Shown: positions 1 through 9,004, numbered from the stretch's first letter. The stretch: DNA of 64,000 nucleotides from an uncultured Poribacteria bacterium (GCA_951828385.1 OX639973.1:4083200-4147199), one strand, 5' to 3'. Made by a program: numbers and translations. Notes: generated by a model not told the origin, from the sequence alone.

Positions 1-743
1 AACGGCAGCTCACAGTTCGTTTCTTGGCATAACGTTGTATATGTTGAAGACGTTAACTGCACACCGTAAGGGTACGCCTGCTCGATCTTATACCACTTAT
101 CGCTTTTGATGTCCCATTCGTAATGCCGTAAGTCAATGTAGAAGATTGTTTGCTCTTGGTCGATGGGTGTCGGCTTGATGACCTCGGCACCCCACGAGAG
201 ACTGTTCACCAATTTGGATAAGGCATTCCGATAGGCGCGGAGGTTTTCATCGCTTGCACCGGCGTTGTATAGGTGTGTCAGTGTGAAATAACGTGCAAAG
301 GAACGATCAAAGGCAGTGAGCGATGTCACATGGGTATGGATGGATTTGAGCATCGCCTCGGTTGTGATGAAGCGGCGTTTGGGTTTGGGAATCGCCTCCC
401 AGTCTGGCGCGCCTGCTTCAATCCAACGGCGGATTGTGGCGATTGCTTCGGGATCCAATGGTTCTTGTCCCAATGGCATCTGTGAACCTGGGTCTGTATC
501 GCCGAGCAGCCGCAGGTAGAGTTCGGAGGCATCGGGTTGCCCCGGTATGACGGAGCGATCTTCGATTAAGTCTTTATGCTTCATCGTAAGGACATCGCTA
601 TAGGATCCGAATTCGCCGTGGCAATCGAGGCAGTGTTGCTCAAAGATAGCGAACGCTTGTTGCGCCAATGGCTGTTGTGCATAGACAACCTGCTGGCTTA
701 CGATTAATATCTGTAGGCAAATGATTGTGTAAATGGTTTTCAT
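1..743 (-). CDS. Secreted planctomycete-type cytochrome c protein, partial
   Basis: The gene runs off the left edge; about 247 residues are visible. The ATG at 743 follows TGGAGCAGAT, a good ribosome-binding site. A signal peptide (MKTIYTIICLQILIVSQQ, ending near YAQQ) is followed near residue 40 by a single CxxCH haem site (HCLDCHG). The next ~70 residues (PGQPDASELYLRLL, then MPLG, then IRRWIEAGAPDW) match the planctomycete cytochrome C domain (PSCyt1, PF07635). The visible C-terminal part (residues 105-247) is not recognised. The protein probably binds one haem c outside the cytoplasmic membrane, and such domains are often fused to other secreted modules. No partner gene is visible, so its substrate is unknown. 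Confidence 0.75.
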   Translation of the reverse strand, partial: MKTIYTIICLQILIVSQQVVYAQQPLAQQAFAIFEQHCLDCHGEFGSYSDVLTMKHKDLIEDRSVIPGQPDASELYLRLLGDTDPGSQMPLGQEPLDPEAIATIRRWIEAGAPDWEAIPKPKRRFITTEAMLKSIHTHVTSLTAFDRSFARYFTLTHLYNAGASDENLRAYRNALSKLVNSLSWGAEVIKPTPIDQEQTIFYIDLRHYEWDIKSDKWYKIEQAYPYGVQLTSSTYTTLCQETNCELP

Positions 744-763
744 ATCTGCTCCAAAGATAGTTA

Positions 764-891
764 TTATAGTAAAACCTATAGTTAATTGTGCACTCTCAAA
801 CAGTCTGAATACCTATAACAGGCATTCAGACTGGCACAAACTGGAAGTTTATGCTACAAAGATGTCCATTTATTTATCGGCTTCACTATAA
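764..891. repeat. 128-bp terminal-inverted-repeat element, copy A
   Basis: This is one of three copies in the window, all exactly 128 bp (others at 47692-47819 and 54692-54819). The ends are TTATAGT and ACTATAA. Inside are a 14-bp palindrome with one mismatch (CAGTCTGAATACCT / AGGCATTCAGACTG) and a second palindrome around CACAAACT/AGTTTGTG. It encodes nothing, so it is MITE-like. Copy A is the most diverged copy at the left end and in the right quarter. Confidence 0.75.
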
Positions 892-1095
892 TTGCCAGAA
901 CGGGCAATAATGCACGTCGCATTTGGGCGAGTACGCCGCAGAATTGCCCTACTACGAACGAGTATTTGTTAAAGGATAGGTGCCTACATAATTCTAAGTT
1001 TTACTATAAATTTCCAGTTCTTCACACAGCTTAAACACTTTTACGTTTTTCTTTCATAACGGGTGGTTCGTCCCCTTACTGTCCATTAATTAGTA
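892..1095. other. Gap holding no recognisable gene
   Basis: The whole gap between the cytochrome gene and the FGE-like gene is 744-1095. Apart from repeat copy A it holds no convincing coding frame. A further 'agttttactataaa' near 1000-1013 resembles the end of the 128-bp element and may be a decayed remnant. Confidence 0.4.
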
Positions 1096-2325
1096 CTAAG
1101 GCGTTACAGCCTTGACACAACGGAAACCGCGAGCATTGTTCGTGATTTTTGGCGTGAACCTTGTGCGATCGGAAACCCGCACAAACTTGGCGTTACTTAC
1201 CCAAGAGCCGCCGCGTAACACACGGACGGTTTTAACGTTTGTCCAGTCGGATACGATATTATCCATAGTTCCACCGGCAAGTGGGTTATGGCTTGGAGAA
1301 ATAGCGTAAAAGTCGGGATTGTATTCATCAAGGCACCATTCCCAGACGTTGCCTGCCATATCGTATAAGCCGCTTCTGTCCGGGGGATACGTTCCGACGG
1401 GTGTCGTATCGCCGACAGTTTCACCATAGTTTGCTGTGTTGGCATTCATGGTACGCCAAGCCCCCCGCGCGGCGCTCTCCCATTCTGCTTCTGTCGGCAG
1501 GCGTTTCCCGCGCCACTCTGCATAAGCCATTGCTGCGTACCAACTGACATAAACAACGGGGTGGTTGCCTTTGTCGGGTGGGTAATCATTTCCATTCCAA
1601 TGCTTCAGATAATCTCCGTCGTGGTATTTTTTTGGGATACGATTTTTCTGCCACTGTGGGTTCGCATCAATAAATTCCTTGTATTGTGCATTTGTCGTTT
1701 CGTATGTGTCCATATAGAACGCATCCAAGTGGACGTTGTGCTGTGGCTTCTCATCAGTTTCGGCATCTTTGTCCCAATTGTCGCTTCCCATCCTAAAAAA
1801 TCTGCCTGCCCGAAAGAACGCCATATCCGGTGGGATTGGACTTAGCGGATCTGCCACATCTCGAAGTTTACCTTCTATCATTCTAAGATGTCTCTTGGTT
1901 GCTTTATCGCGGTCATATACAACTTTACCGCCCTTAATCTCCCGCCTAATATAAGTAATAGAGACGGTGTTGCTGAACGCATCAGCTAAAGCAACTTCCT
2001 CTATCTTCGTGCGATCCCCTAGGCCGACCGCGTCAACAGTTCTGAGCGTTTTTTTGTCAACCACGTGGAGACGCCTAAAGATTCCCGAACCCCCGCCCCA
2101 GCGGTCTAATGGGACAAAAATGTACCGATTCGTTTCAGCTGCATACTTAGTGAGAATCTTATAAGAACTGTACCTGCTGCTATCATCTTCATACGGTATG
2201 CGGAGTTCTATGTAATCAGGGGTGCGGATGACGTTCTCACCTTGAAAAATTACTTCAGTACTTCTAATTCCATCCGACGGATTGTAAGTACATACGCCAG
2301 AGGTTATCTCCCCATAAAAGCACAA
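1096..2325 (-). CDS. FGE-sulfatase-fold (SUMF1/EgtB/PvdO-like) protein without the FGE cysteines
   Basis: 409 residues. Residues ~165-409 are a formylglycine-generating-enzyme-type domain (PF03781): FRMGSDNWDKD, FYMDTYETTNAQYKEFI, HPVVYVSWYAAMAYAEWRGKRL (in part), LPTEAEWESAARG, DMAGNVWEWCLDEY, RVLRGGSWV and RFTP..ARGFRCVK. In true FGE the strand after RGGS carries the copper-binding cysteines; here it reads RGGSWVSNAKFVRVSD with none, so sulfatase maturation is unlikely. The first ~160 residues are unrecognised. The only in-frame ATG upstream overlaps the prepilin peptidase gene by 62 bp. That overlap is long for an operon, so the real start may be a downstream non-ATG codon. There is no signal peptide. 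Confidence 0.8.
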   Translation of the reverse strand: MCFYGEITSGVCTYNPSDGIRSTEVIFQGENVIRTPDYIELRIPYEDDSSRYSSYKILTKYAAETNRYIFVPLDRWGGGSGIFRRLHVVDKKTLRTVDAVGLGDRTKIEEVALADAFSNTVSITYIRREIKGGKVVYDRDKATKRHLRMIEGKLRDVADPLSPIPPDMAFFRAGRFFRMGSDNWDKDAETDEKPQHNVHLDAFYMDTYETTNAQYKEFIDANPQWQKNRIPKKYHDGDYLKHWNGNDYPPDKGNHPVVYVSWYAAMAYAEWRGKRLPTEAEWESAARGAWRTMNANTANYGETVGDTTPVGTYPPDRSGLYDMAGNVWEWCLDEYNPDFYAISPSHNPLAGGTMDNIVSDWTNVKTVRVLRGGSWVSNAKFVRVSDRTRFTPKITNNARGFRCVKAVTP

Positions 2326-3082
2326 CTACGGCGGCACCCGCAAGAAATGGACCATACGGAATAGGACTCTCCCGGCTCTTTATGCCAGAAACGATGAGTG
2401 TTGTCCCAACAATCGCGCCACTCAGAGCGGAGAAGGCGATGACCATTACCAGCTCGGGCCACGCGCCGAGGAACAGTCCATTGAGTGCCATCAGTTTGAT
2501 GTCCCCACCGCCCATCGCTGTTTTGCGTAAGACTGCACTTCCAATCACCGCAACCAACCACAATGCCATGCCCCCAGCAATAGCACCCATAAGACGTATC
2601 AGGAGATACCAAACATCCGCGCGTTGATACGCAATTGCACAAACGATACCGAAACCGAGAATCAATCCTGTCACGATGAGCGTGTTTGGTATAATATAGT
2701 GCTGTGCATCAATGACAGAGATCGGTAGTAGCACCGAGACGAAAACGAGCGCGATCAGAAATTCGAGGGTTAACCCGAAGCGGTAGTACATCACAAGGAA
2801 TAGTCCGGCTGTTGCAAGTTCAACTAAAGGATATAGAATAGAAATTGTCGCTTGGCAATGCCGACACTTTCCGCGTAAAAGTAGGTAACTCAGGACAGGG
2901 ATATTGTCGTACGGACTTATCGGTGTATTACATTCTGGACAAAAAGAACGGCGCGGCGAATGAATCGATAGATCTTCGCGCGGAATTCGGTAGATACAAA
3001 CATTGAGAAAACTGCCGATCGCTAAACCGAAGAGGAAGATGAGGACCGGTATCCATATCTCAAACACAGGGGTTACCACCAA
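2264..3082 (-). CDS. pilD: Prepilin leader peptidase / N-methyltransferase (A24 family)
   Basis: 272 residues, the usual size. This is a multi-pass inner-membrane aspartic peptidase that cleaves type IV prepilins and type II pseudopilins and N-methylates the new N-terminus. The N-terminal part has GSFLNVCIYRIPRE and the two CxxC pairs of the cytoplasmic zinc loop (FCPECNTP and GKCRHCQA). The catalytic aspartates lie in SVIDAQHYIIPN and MGGGDIKLMA. About eight hydrophobic segments are visible. Its start overlaps the pseudopilin gene by 10 bp, so the enzyme and a candidate substrate are co-expressed. The C-terminal coding end overlaps the FGE-like frame. Confidence 0.93.
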   Translation of the reverse strand: MVVTPVFEIWIPVLIFLFGLAIGSFLNVCIYRIPREDLSIHSPRRSFCPECNTPISPYDNIPVLSYLLLRGKCRHCQATISILYPLVELATAGLFLVMYYRFGLTLEFLIALVFVSVLLPISVIDAQHYIIPNTLIVTGLILGFGIVCAIAYQRADVWYLLIRLMGAIAGGMALWLVAVIGSAVLRKTAMGGGDIKLMALNGLFLGAWPELVMVIAFSALSGAIVGTTLIVSGIKSRESPIPYGPFLAGAAVVVLLWGDNLWRMYLQSVGWN

Positions 3083-3507
3083 TACTTCTCGCCGAGGCGC
3101 GCGTCTGCATGATAGACTCTGCTGATTTCTGCGACACCGCCGACTCGATATTTTTCCGGGGCGCGTGGGTGATTTTTCGCTATTCCCACCTTATAGCTAT
3201 CTGGAAGAAGAACATAACGACCGCCCCAAGGTGTTTCGGGAACAGATTTCAGATAATTCCCGCGCCACCCTTCAACACCCGGATCTGTCACCAGTGCGTC
3301 CAAATTTGCCGGATAATCCCCGGTGTGCCTATAGTACTTCTTGATAGCAACGGCGACGGTTTCAACATCTATATCTGCTGTCCCCACCTTACGCTGTTCT
3401 AACCAGGGTGGAAAAGAGAGCACGCCAATCACAGCAACTATGGCAATGAGGATAAGCAATTGAAGGCGGGTCATCCCGCCGTTTTTGATGATGTTATTTT
3501 GTAGCAT
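3073..3507 (-). CDS. GspG-like type II pseudopilin with an atypical N-terminus
   Basis: 144 residues. The N-terminus has the class III signal layout: a short leader ending in GG, then MTRLQLLILIAIVAVIGVLS as the hydrophobic helix. In canonical pilins the mature protein starts F-T-L-I/V-E; here it is M-T-R-L-Q, so the conserved Glu5 is Gln. The body (AIKKYYRHTGDYPANLDAL, PWGGRYVL) matches GspG-type major pseudopilins. The gene is packed between pilD (10-bp overlap) and the NtrC-type regulator (12-bp gap). No other secretion genes are in the window, so it may serve a type II secretion or competence-like apparatus encoded elsewhere. Confidence 0.8.
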   Translation of the reverse strand: MLQNNIIKNGGMTRLQLLILIAIVAVIGVLSFPPWLEQRKVGTADIDVETVAVAIKKYYRHTGDYPANLDALVTDPGVEGWRGNYLKSVPETPWGGRYVLLPDSYKVGIAKNHPRAPEKYRVGGVAEISRVYHADARLGEKYWW

Positions 3508-3519
3508 CGTTAGCCCAAA

Positions 3520-4947
3520 CTATCCCTCGGAATCCGGACGTGAAATACCGTACTTGTTCATTTTTTTGTATAAGTTGCTTCGCTCAACCTCTAACGCCTC
3601 CGCTGTGCGCCGGATGTTCCAGTGAAATTCCTCCAAAGCCGCGAGGATACACTGCGCCTCGGCGGTATCCATCATCTGACTTAAGGCGGTTCCCGGTTTG
3701 TAGAGTGCTACACTTGGGAGCGACTGTAAAGTTCCAGGATCCAAGGCATCATCTGAAAGTTGAGATGGCGTGGACAATTGAGGTATTAGGGAAAGCGCCT
3801 CCGCAACATCCGGTGCCATGACGACATCTCTGTTCACCATGATAAGGAGGCGTTCAACAATGTTTTTTAGTTCCCGGATGTTTCCGGGCCAGTTATAACT
3901 TTGAAACACGGCATAAGCCCCTGGATCAATGGCTTTCGGAGTAGACCCCATATTGAGTTGCAGGCGTTCAGCGAAGTACTGGACTAACAACGGAATATCC
4001 TCAGCGCGTTCCCGAAGCGGTGGCACCTTAATAGGCACAACGTTCAGGCGATAGAAGAGATCGCGTCGGAATTGTCCGTTCTCAATCTCTTCAGATAGAT
4101 TTTTGTTAGTTGCAGCGATAATCCGTACATCGACTATCCGAATCTGATTGCCGCCGAGGCGTTCGACTTCACCGGTTTCAATGACGCGGAGCACCTTTGC
4201 TTGCGCCTTTAGGCTCATATCTCCGATTTCATCAAGAAAAAGGGTTCCACCGTCTGCGAGTTCAAAGCGTCCCTGCCTTCGGGAGTCGGCACCCGTAAAC
4301 GCGCCTCGCTCATGTCCGAAGAGTTCGCTCTCAATGAGTTCATCAGGCAATGCAGCACAGTTGAGAGGGATAAAGGTTTTCGCCGCACGACTGCTCTTTT
4401 GATGGATAGCGTTAGCGACGAGCTGCTTGCCAGTGCCGTTCTCACCAGAGATCAAGACCCCGAGTCCGCTGCCCGCGACTCGATCAATCTGTGAACGGAG
4501 GTGTGAAATAGCGGCACTGTCACCTACCATCTCATCACCGGGCGTAATTTGCGATTTCAGAATCTCATTTTCTTGCGATAGACGTGATATTTCCAAAAAC
4601 GGCTGGACACTCGATAGAAGTTTATCGATGCCGATTGGCTTCGTGATATACCGTTTCGCGCCGAGTTCCATTGTCTTAACAGCGATTTCGATATCCTGCT
4701 GCGCGGACATCATCACGACGTTTAATTCCGGGTAGCGTTCACGGAGTTTCACGAGCGTCTGGATGCCATCCATACCGTTTTCCATACGGATATCCAATAG
4801 CACAAGATCCACATCAGTTTTCGTTGCCTGTTTCAATGCTTCCTCACCACTCGCAGCTGTAAGGGCTTGGTATCCGCGCATCTTGAGCCCTTGGGATAAC
4901 ATTTTAAGGATATTTTTTTCGTCGTCTACAATCAGAATAGTTTCCAT
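3520..4947 (-). CDS. NtrC-family sigma-54-dependent response regulator
   Basis: 475 residues with the full three-domain order. The receiver (1-120) has the acidic pair near residues 8-9, the phospho-acceptor Asp52 in LVLLDIRM and Lys in RYITKPIG. The AAA+ domain (~140-375) has Walker A GENGTGKQ, the sigma-54 contact loop GAFTGA and Walker B GGTLFLDEIGD. The Fis-type helix-turn-helix is at the end (RRTAEALEVERSNLYKKM). It should activate sigma-54 promoters after phosphorylation by the kinase encoded 31 bp upstream on the same strand. AGGAC precedes the ATG. The downstream pseudopilin and pilD genes are plausible members of the same operon. Confidence 0.95.
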   Translation of the reverse strand: METILIVDDEKNILKMLSQGLKMRGYQALTAASGEEALKQATKTDVDLVLLDIRMENGMDGIQTLVKLRERYPELNVVMMSAQQDIEIAVKTMELGAKRYITKPIGIDKLLSSVQPFLEISRLSQENEILKSQITPGDEMVGDSAAISHLRSQIDRVAGSGLGVLISGENGTGKQLVANAIHQKSSRAAKTFIPLNCAALPDELIESELFGHERGAFTGADSRRQGRFELADGGTLFLDEIGDMSLKAQAKVLRVIETGEVERLGGNQIRIVDVRIIAATNKNLSEEIENGQFRRDLFYRLNVVPIKVPPLRERAEDIPLLVQYFAERLQLNMGSTPKAIDPGAYAVFQSYNWPGNIRELKNIVERLLIMVNRDVVMAPDVAEALSLIPQLSTPSQLSDDALDPGTLQSLPSVALYKPGTALSQMMDTAEAQCILAALEEFHWNIRRTAEALEVERSNLYKKMNKYGISRPDSEG

Positions 4948-4978
4948 TATCTTTGTCCTAACGCATTGTGTTTAAAGT

Positions 4979-7024
4979 TCATTCTTGAGTGTCTACTGAC
5001 CGTTCTTCTGTTTCCAGTTTAGGTTTTAAACCTGTGAGTGGTGTCAATTCTTCCGGTTCTGGCGTTAATTCTTCGGAACGTTCAGATGGGTCGTCTGAGA
5101 AACGGATACGGACCGTTGTGCCTACGCCCTCGGTACTTTGAAAATCAATCTCGGCACCATGTTCGGCAACAATCTGTCTGACAATTGGTATTCCAAGCCC
5201 GCGTCCATCTGTTTCTGACTTCGTTGTGAAATAGGGAACAAAAAGATTCGCCATCGTTTCATCGGACATACCATAGCCCGTATCGTGGATTTCCAGTGAA
5301 ACTGTGCCGTGGATGTCCGCGTTCATCGTCCCCTCATCTCCACTGTTTTCGTTGTTCTGTGGCGAGTTTGGCGTGAAATAAGTTTTGACTTTAAGCGTAC
5401 CGCCATCAGGCATCGCTTCAATCGCGTTTTTCAGGAGGTTACCGAGTACCTGTGCGATCTGCTTTGGGTCAAGCAGCAGTTGGGGAAGTTGTTCCAACTC
5501 AGTTTCGACCTGAATCTTAGAAATATTTTCAAGCCAAAATTCGCCGTTAGCATTCGAGCCTGTCAAGTTCTCGTGTTCTGCGATTATCGGTGTGCCTTCG
5601 TTTTCTTGATCGAGAGCTGATGCCTGTCCACCGGTGTATAACGTCAGAATAGATGTGACAATATCATTGAGTTGGCAGGGTTTTTTCTCTGGTTTCGGCA
5701 TCTGGGCAAATTGATGAAACCCATCTATTAACTTTCCGATGCGATCGACTTCCTCAATGACGGTGTCCGTACACTCCTTAAAAATCTGCTCGAAAACCTC
5801 AGGTTTAGATTTCGCTTGTTGTAAATTTTCAACAGATAGTCGGATCGGGAACAGCGGATTTTTGATTTCGTGCGCCACCTGCCGTGCGACATCTCGCCAT
5901 GTTGCTGCGCGTTCTGCCGCCATACGCTCCTCTAAACTCAGTTTCAGGTCTCGCGCCATCCGGTTGAAACCGTCCGCGAGCTGCCCGATCTCATTGTGTG
6001 ATTGGATGACAACACGATGATCGAGATTGCCAGCAGCGATGTGGCTAACCCCTTCACGTAGCGTCGCAATAGGACGAGTGATGCGACGGCTGATGATGTA
6101 ACTGATGAGATAAACCAATACGAGTCCAACGACACCACTTAAAAGCAATGTAAGTGTAAGCCGCCGCTGCCATTTCATTTGCCGCGCGTGCGAATATGCG
6201 ACGATGAGGTCAATAGGCGGTGTTTCACGTGTCGTCGCGAAAGCTGAGTTAAAAGGTGTTATGCGAGAAGCGGTATAAGTGCTCCCCTCGGTTTCTTCTG
6301 ATCCGTCTAAAGTGACTTTTTGTCGGAGTTGCGAACCGGAAAGTAATTGAAACCGATTGTCAAGTGGGACGTGTCTGGCGGCATTATTCAGTGGAAGCCA
6401 ATTCTCGGATTCTTCTTCAGTACTGAAACTCGCCGTGTCAGACGTTTGTGGCTTTCCGACAAGGAAAATTGGATGCTCGTCTGACTGAATATTGGTTGGG
6501 GTTGTTTCCAGCCATGTTTGCAAGCGGTAGCCCCCTGTAACGAATCCCCATTCGCCCGATTCCCTGACTTGAACCACAAACTGTAATCCGAGCTCGCTCT
6601 GTTGTGGAATATATCTGAGTTGTATGTGTCCGCCCTCGTTGTCAACCCAATTATATGTGCGTAGATTTCTTCGAGTTTTTAGGTTCGGGTATAGCAATTT
6701 GCCGTCTGCGGTGCCATATTCAAAGAGGTCAAAATCTGGTGTAGGTATATTAGCAAAGGGAGCCTCTCTTTCTATGGCGAGAAGCAATCTCTCGTCAGCG
6801 GCTGTGGCGTGAACATCCTTCTTGACTTCGTTGAGGAACGCTTGGTAATTGTTTGAAATTTGGGCGCGAAGCGTCTCAACATAGTCATCAATTTCCCTTT
6901 TAAACGCAAGCCGAATTAGGAAGCTGGTACTCCCAAAGACAACACCAAACATGACGAGGAAAATGAAACCATAAGCGATAAATATCTTATCATGAAACTG
7001 GAGAGTAGAGAGTTTATTCCTCAT
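4979..7024 (-). CDS. NtrY-like membrane sensor histidine kinase
   Basis: 681 residues. TM1 at ~15-37, an extracytoplasmic sensor region to ~285 with no family I recognise, TM2 at ~290-312, a HAMP linker (SRRITRPIATLREGVSHIAAGNL, in part), then HisKA with His385 in VARQVAHEIKNPLFPIRL. The HATPase follows with N box NLLKNAIEAMPDGG, G1 HDTGYGMS and G2 GRGLGIPIVRQI. The order and the HEIKNPLFPI motif are typical of NtrY-type kinases. The C-terminal ~45 residues are rich in Glu, Pro and Thr. It is the first gene of the unit and likely phosphorylates the regulator immediately downstream. The signal is unknown. Confidence 0.92.
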   Translation of the reverse strand: MRNKLSTLQFHDKIFIAYGFIFLVMFGVVFGSTSFLIRLAFKREIDDYVETLRAQISNNYQAFLNEVKKDVHATAADERLLLAIEREAPFANIPTPDFDLFEYGTADGKLLYPNLKTRRNLRTYNWVDNEGGHIQLRYIPQQSELGLQFVVQVRESGEWGFVTGGYRLQTWLETTPTNIQSDEHPIFLVGKPQTSDTASFSTEEESENWLPLNNAARHVPLDNRFQLLSGSQLRQKVTLDGSEETEGSTYTASRITPFNSAFATTRETPPIDLIVAYSHARQMKWQRRLTLTLLLSGVVGLVLVYLISYIISRRITRPIATLREGVSHIAAGNLDHRVVIQSHNEIGQLADGFNRMARDLKLSLEERMAAERAATWRDVARQVAHEIKNPLFPIRLSVENLQQAKSKPEVFEQIFKECTDTVIEEVDRIGKLIDGFHQFAQMPKPEKKPCQLNDIVTSILTLYTGGQASALDQENEGTPIIAEHENLTGSNANGEFWLENISKIQVETELEQLPQLLLDPKQIAQVLGNLLKNAIEAMPDGGTLKVKTYFTPNSPQNNENSGDEGTMNADIHGTVSLEIHDTGYGMSDETMANLFVPYFTTKSETDGRGLGIPIVRQIVAEHGAEIDFQSTEGVGTTVRIRFSDDPSERSEELTPEPEELTPLTGLKPKLETEERSVDTQE

Positions 7025-7182
7025 TTTCTTTGGTCATTAGTTGTCAGTTATCAGTTTGCCTCGCAGTGAGAGTTAACACCTGTGACAGTTGCGTAGTCTT
7101 TGCATTCCACAACCAACTCTTGTCTGATCCGAAAACCAACTGCCGAGGGTGAGTACAGTGAATGCCGCGGGGCTAACAGCCT
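7025..7182. repeat. Heptamer-type repeat and short gap
   Basis: Starts with GTCAGTTATCAGTTTGCC and then CTCGCAGTGAGAG. The 'TCGCAGTGAGA' core recurs at ~10223 and ~43341 next to the same kind of GTTATCAGT tract. No gene is visible. Confidence 0.45.
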
Positions 7183-8565
7183 TCACAAAAAAGATCGGAA
7201 ATTCTGTTTATAACCTTCAACACTATCTTGGAGATATGTTAACTCATTTCCACCATTGGTGTCAAGATGTAAATCTTGAAGTTTACCTTTTACGGCGATG
7301 GTATCCATTAAGAGGCGCATCAATTGACAAACAGACTGGATATCCCGTTTCAGGAGGGTTAACGTTGCAGTGGGTATACCTTTCTTGCTGAAATCCAAGG
7401 CAGTGCCGCGGTAAGAGGCGGTCTGCAGGTGCGTCATGGATAACCCTTCAAAGTCGGTTAACTTTCTGTCCATTTGAGTGTCTCTCGGCAGCACTAAATC
7501 GGTGCCAAGTTTCTTCCAATGGATAAATAGGACAACTTTATCTCTCGGACCGGCGATAATGCCGTTGAGAATTGAGTGGTTACTCGTGGGGCCCTTGGCA
7601 TTTATGACGTTAGGACCAGCCCCGCGTTCTTGAATAGATTCCGTACACAGTTGAACAAACCACTCACCGAGGCAGCTGTTATCGGCATAGTTATAGAAAA
7701 CAATAGAGCCTTTGCTGTCAACTTCTTCAGCGAGGTGAATCCAGCGAGCGAGTTGATAGGCGACATTATCTTGATGTTCACACGGCAGAAAAAAATCCTC
7801 GTGTGTTTGTTTCACACCTTCCAACGCGGCACGGATGCGGGTTTCTGGGGTTTCGTCTTTTCCCGCTGTTATAGCGAGAAAGAGCAGACCGACTGGCGAG
7901 AAGGCTGAGAACCGTCCGCCGACACCATCGGGTACAGGAAGGAGTGTGCCGCCGTAAAAAGGGGATTGTTCATGCATTCGGAAGAGCACACTGTCATCGG
8001 TTAGTCCAGTCGTCGCGAGTACTTGCTGCTGATAGTTGACATCACCAAGCACTTCACGGATAATCATCAATGTCGCCATTGTCTCAGTTGTCGTGCCAGA
8101 TTTACTGATGACGTTGAAGAGTGTTTTCTGGAGAAGGTTCCGCGCCTTGAGCATCTCAATTAAGCCGACGAGTTTGCGTGGATCGAAGGTATCACCCGTA
8201 AAATAGACCTCTGGAGCACCGCCGCGTTCTTCAGTTGATAGCAAGTTATGGTATGGATGATTGAAAGAATCGTGAAAGACACGCGCACTGAGATCAGAGC
8301 CACCTATACCGATGACAACCAGTGCCGAAAAATCTTCACGGGCACGCGTGGCTAACGTCGTGACTTTGGCAATATCTTCGTCTTGGAGATGACTGCGGGT
8401 CCACGCACGAAGTCCACGTTCCAAGTCGGCAAGTGGTGCTGATGCCTCTTCCTGAAATCGCGCGTGAATCTTCTGCAAAGCGGCATTAACCTTCTGTTGC
8501 GCTGCCTGTGAAAATGAACCTGACCCGCTATCGTCAAACGAAAAATGAAGTTTTCTGTCCAACAA
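7183..8565 (-). CDS. pgi: Glucose-6-phosphate isomerase
   Basis: Interconverts glucose-6-phosphate and fructose-6-phosphate in the cytoplasm. Family signatures: VVIGIGGSDLSARVF, NVISKSGTTTETMATL (sugar-phosphate binding SIS fold), GPTSNHSILNGIIAGP (catalytic His) and SVEGYKQNF (C-terminal active-site Lys). I chose the TTG at 8565: it gives 460 residues, close to the ~450 of short bacterial PGIs, and it follows AAAAGGGAGATT, a strong Shine-Dalgarno. A longer open frame reaches 8748 but would run deep into the isomerase gene upstream. It lies 13 bp after the phosphomannose isomerase gene, so both sugar-phosphate isomerases are co-transcribed. Confidence 0.92.
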   Translation of the reverse strand: MLDRKLHFSFDDSGSGSFSQAAQQKVNAALQKIHARFQEEASAPLADLERGLRAWTRSHLQDEDIAKVTTLATRAREDFSALVVIGIGGSDLSARVFHDSFNHPYHNLLSTEERGGAPEVYFTGDTFDPRKLVGLIEMLKARNLLQKTLFNVISKSGTTTETMATLMIIREVLGDVNYQQQVLATTGLTDDSVLFRMHEQSPFYGGTLLPVPDGVGGRFSAFSPVGLLFLAITAGKDETPETRIRAALEGVKQTHEDFFLPCEHQDNVAYQLARWIHLAEEVDSKGSIVFYNYADNSCLGEWFVQLCTESIQERGAGPNVINAKGPTSNHSILNGIIAGPRDKVVLFIHWKKLGTDLVLPRDTQMDRKLTDFEGLSMTHLQTASYRGTALDFSKKGIPTATLTLLKRDIQSVCQLMRLLMDTIAVKGKLQDLHLDTNGGNELTYLQDSVEGYKQNFRSFL

Positions 8566-8578
8566 AATCTCCCTTTTA

Positions 8579-8944
8579 TTAGATTCTTCCGTATTTGTCC
8601 GATAAGCGGACGATATCTTCTTCATCAAAGTGCCCGAAGGAGATTTCGAGTATCCGATAGTCTTTCGATTCACCGATGAGTTGATGCTTCGCACCCTGCG
8701 GAATAAACACAGGTTCCATAGGTTTCGGACGTTGAATGGTACCCTCAAGTTTCAGGCAGGCACCCTCATCAAGCGGAATCCATAATTCACTCCGGTGGTG
8801 GTGATACTGATAACTTACCTGCTCGCCTGCCCGAATTTCTAAGATTTTGACAGTGACAGGTTGATTGCGTACATATTGTATGAAGCCGCCCCAAGGTTTC
8901 TCAACTGTTGTTATCTCTTGAAGTGCTTGCGGGGATAATTCCAT
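8579..8944 (-). CDS. Cupin mannose-6-phosphate isomerase (type II, stand-alone)
   Basis: 121 residues, a single cupin corresponding to the isomerase half of ManC/AlgA-type enzymes. PWGGFIQYV at the start, the metal-binding SYQYHHHRSELWIPL, FIPQGAKHQLIG and the closing EEDIVRLSDKYGR are all hallmarks. It should interconvert mannose-6-phosphate and fructose-6-phosphate, feeding the PGI encoded immediately downstream, and so link glycolysis to GDP-mannose and surface polysaccharide. It is the first gene of a two-gene operon; a candidate promoter lies at 9005-9034. Confidence 0.85.
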   Translation of the reverse strand: MELSPQALQEITTVEKPWGGFIQYVRNQPVTVKILEIRAGEQVSYQYHHHRSELWIPLDEGACLKLEGTIQRPKPMEPVFIPQGAKHQLIGESKDYRILEISFGHFDEEDIVRLSDKYGRI

Positions 8945-9004
8945 GATTTAGTCTCCGAACTGCGGCACACATTGATTAAAAATGCTTCTAAAAATATAGT
9001 AGAT

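Noticed and set aside
273-532. Short open frames in the first 600 bases
   Set aside because: They lie across the cytochrome coding frame, which has the signal peptide, haem motif and Shine-Dalgarno.
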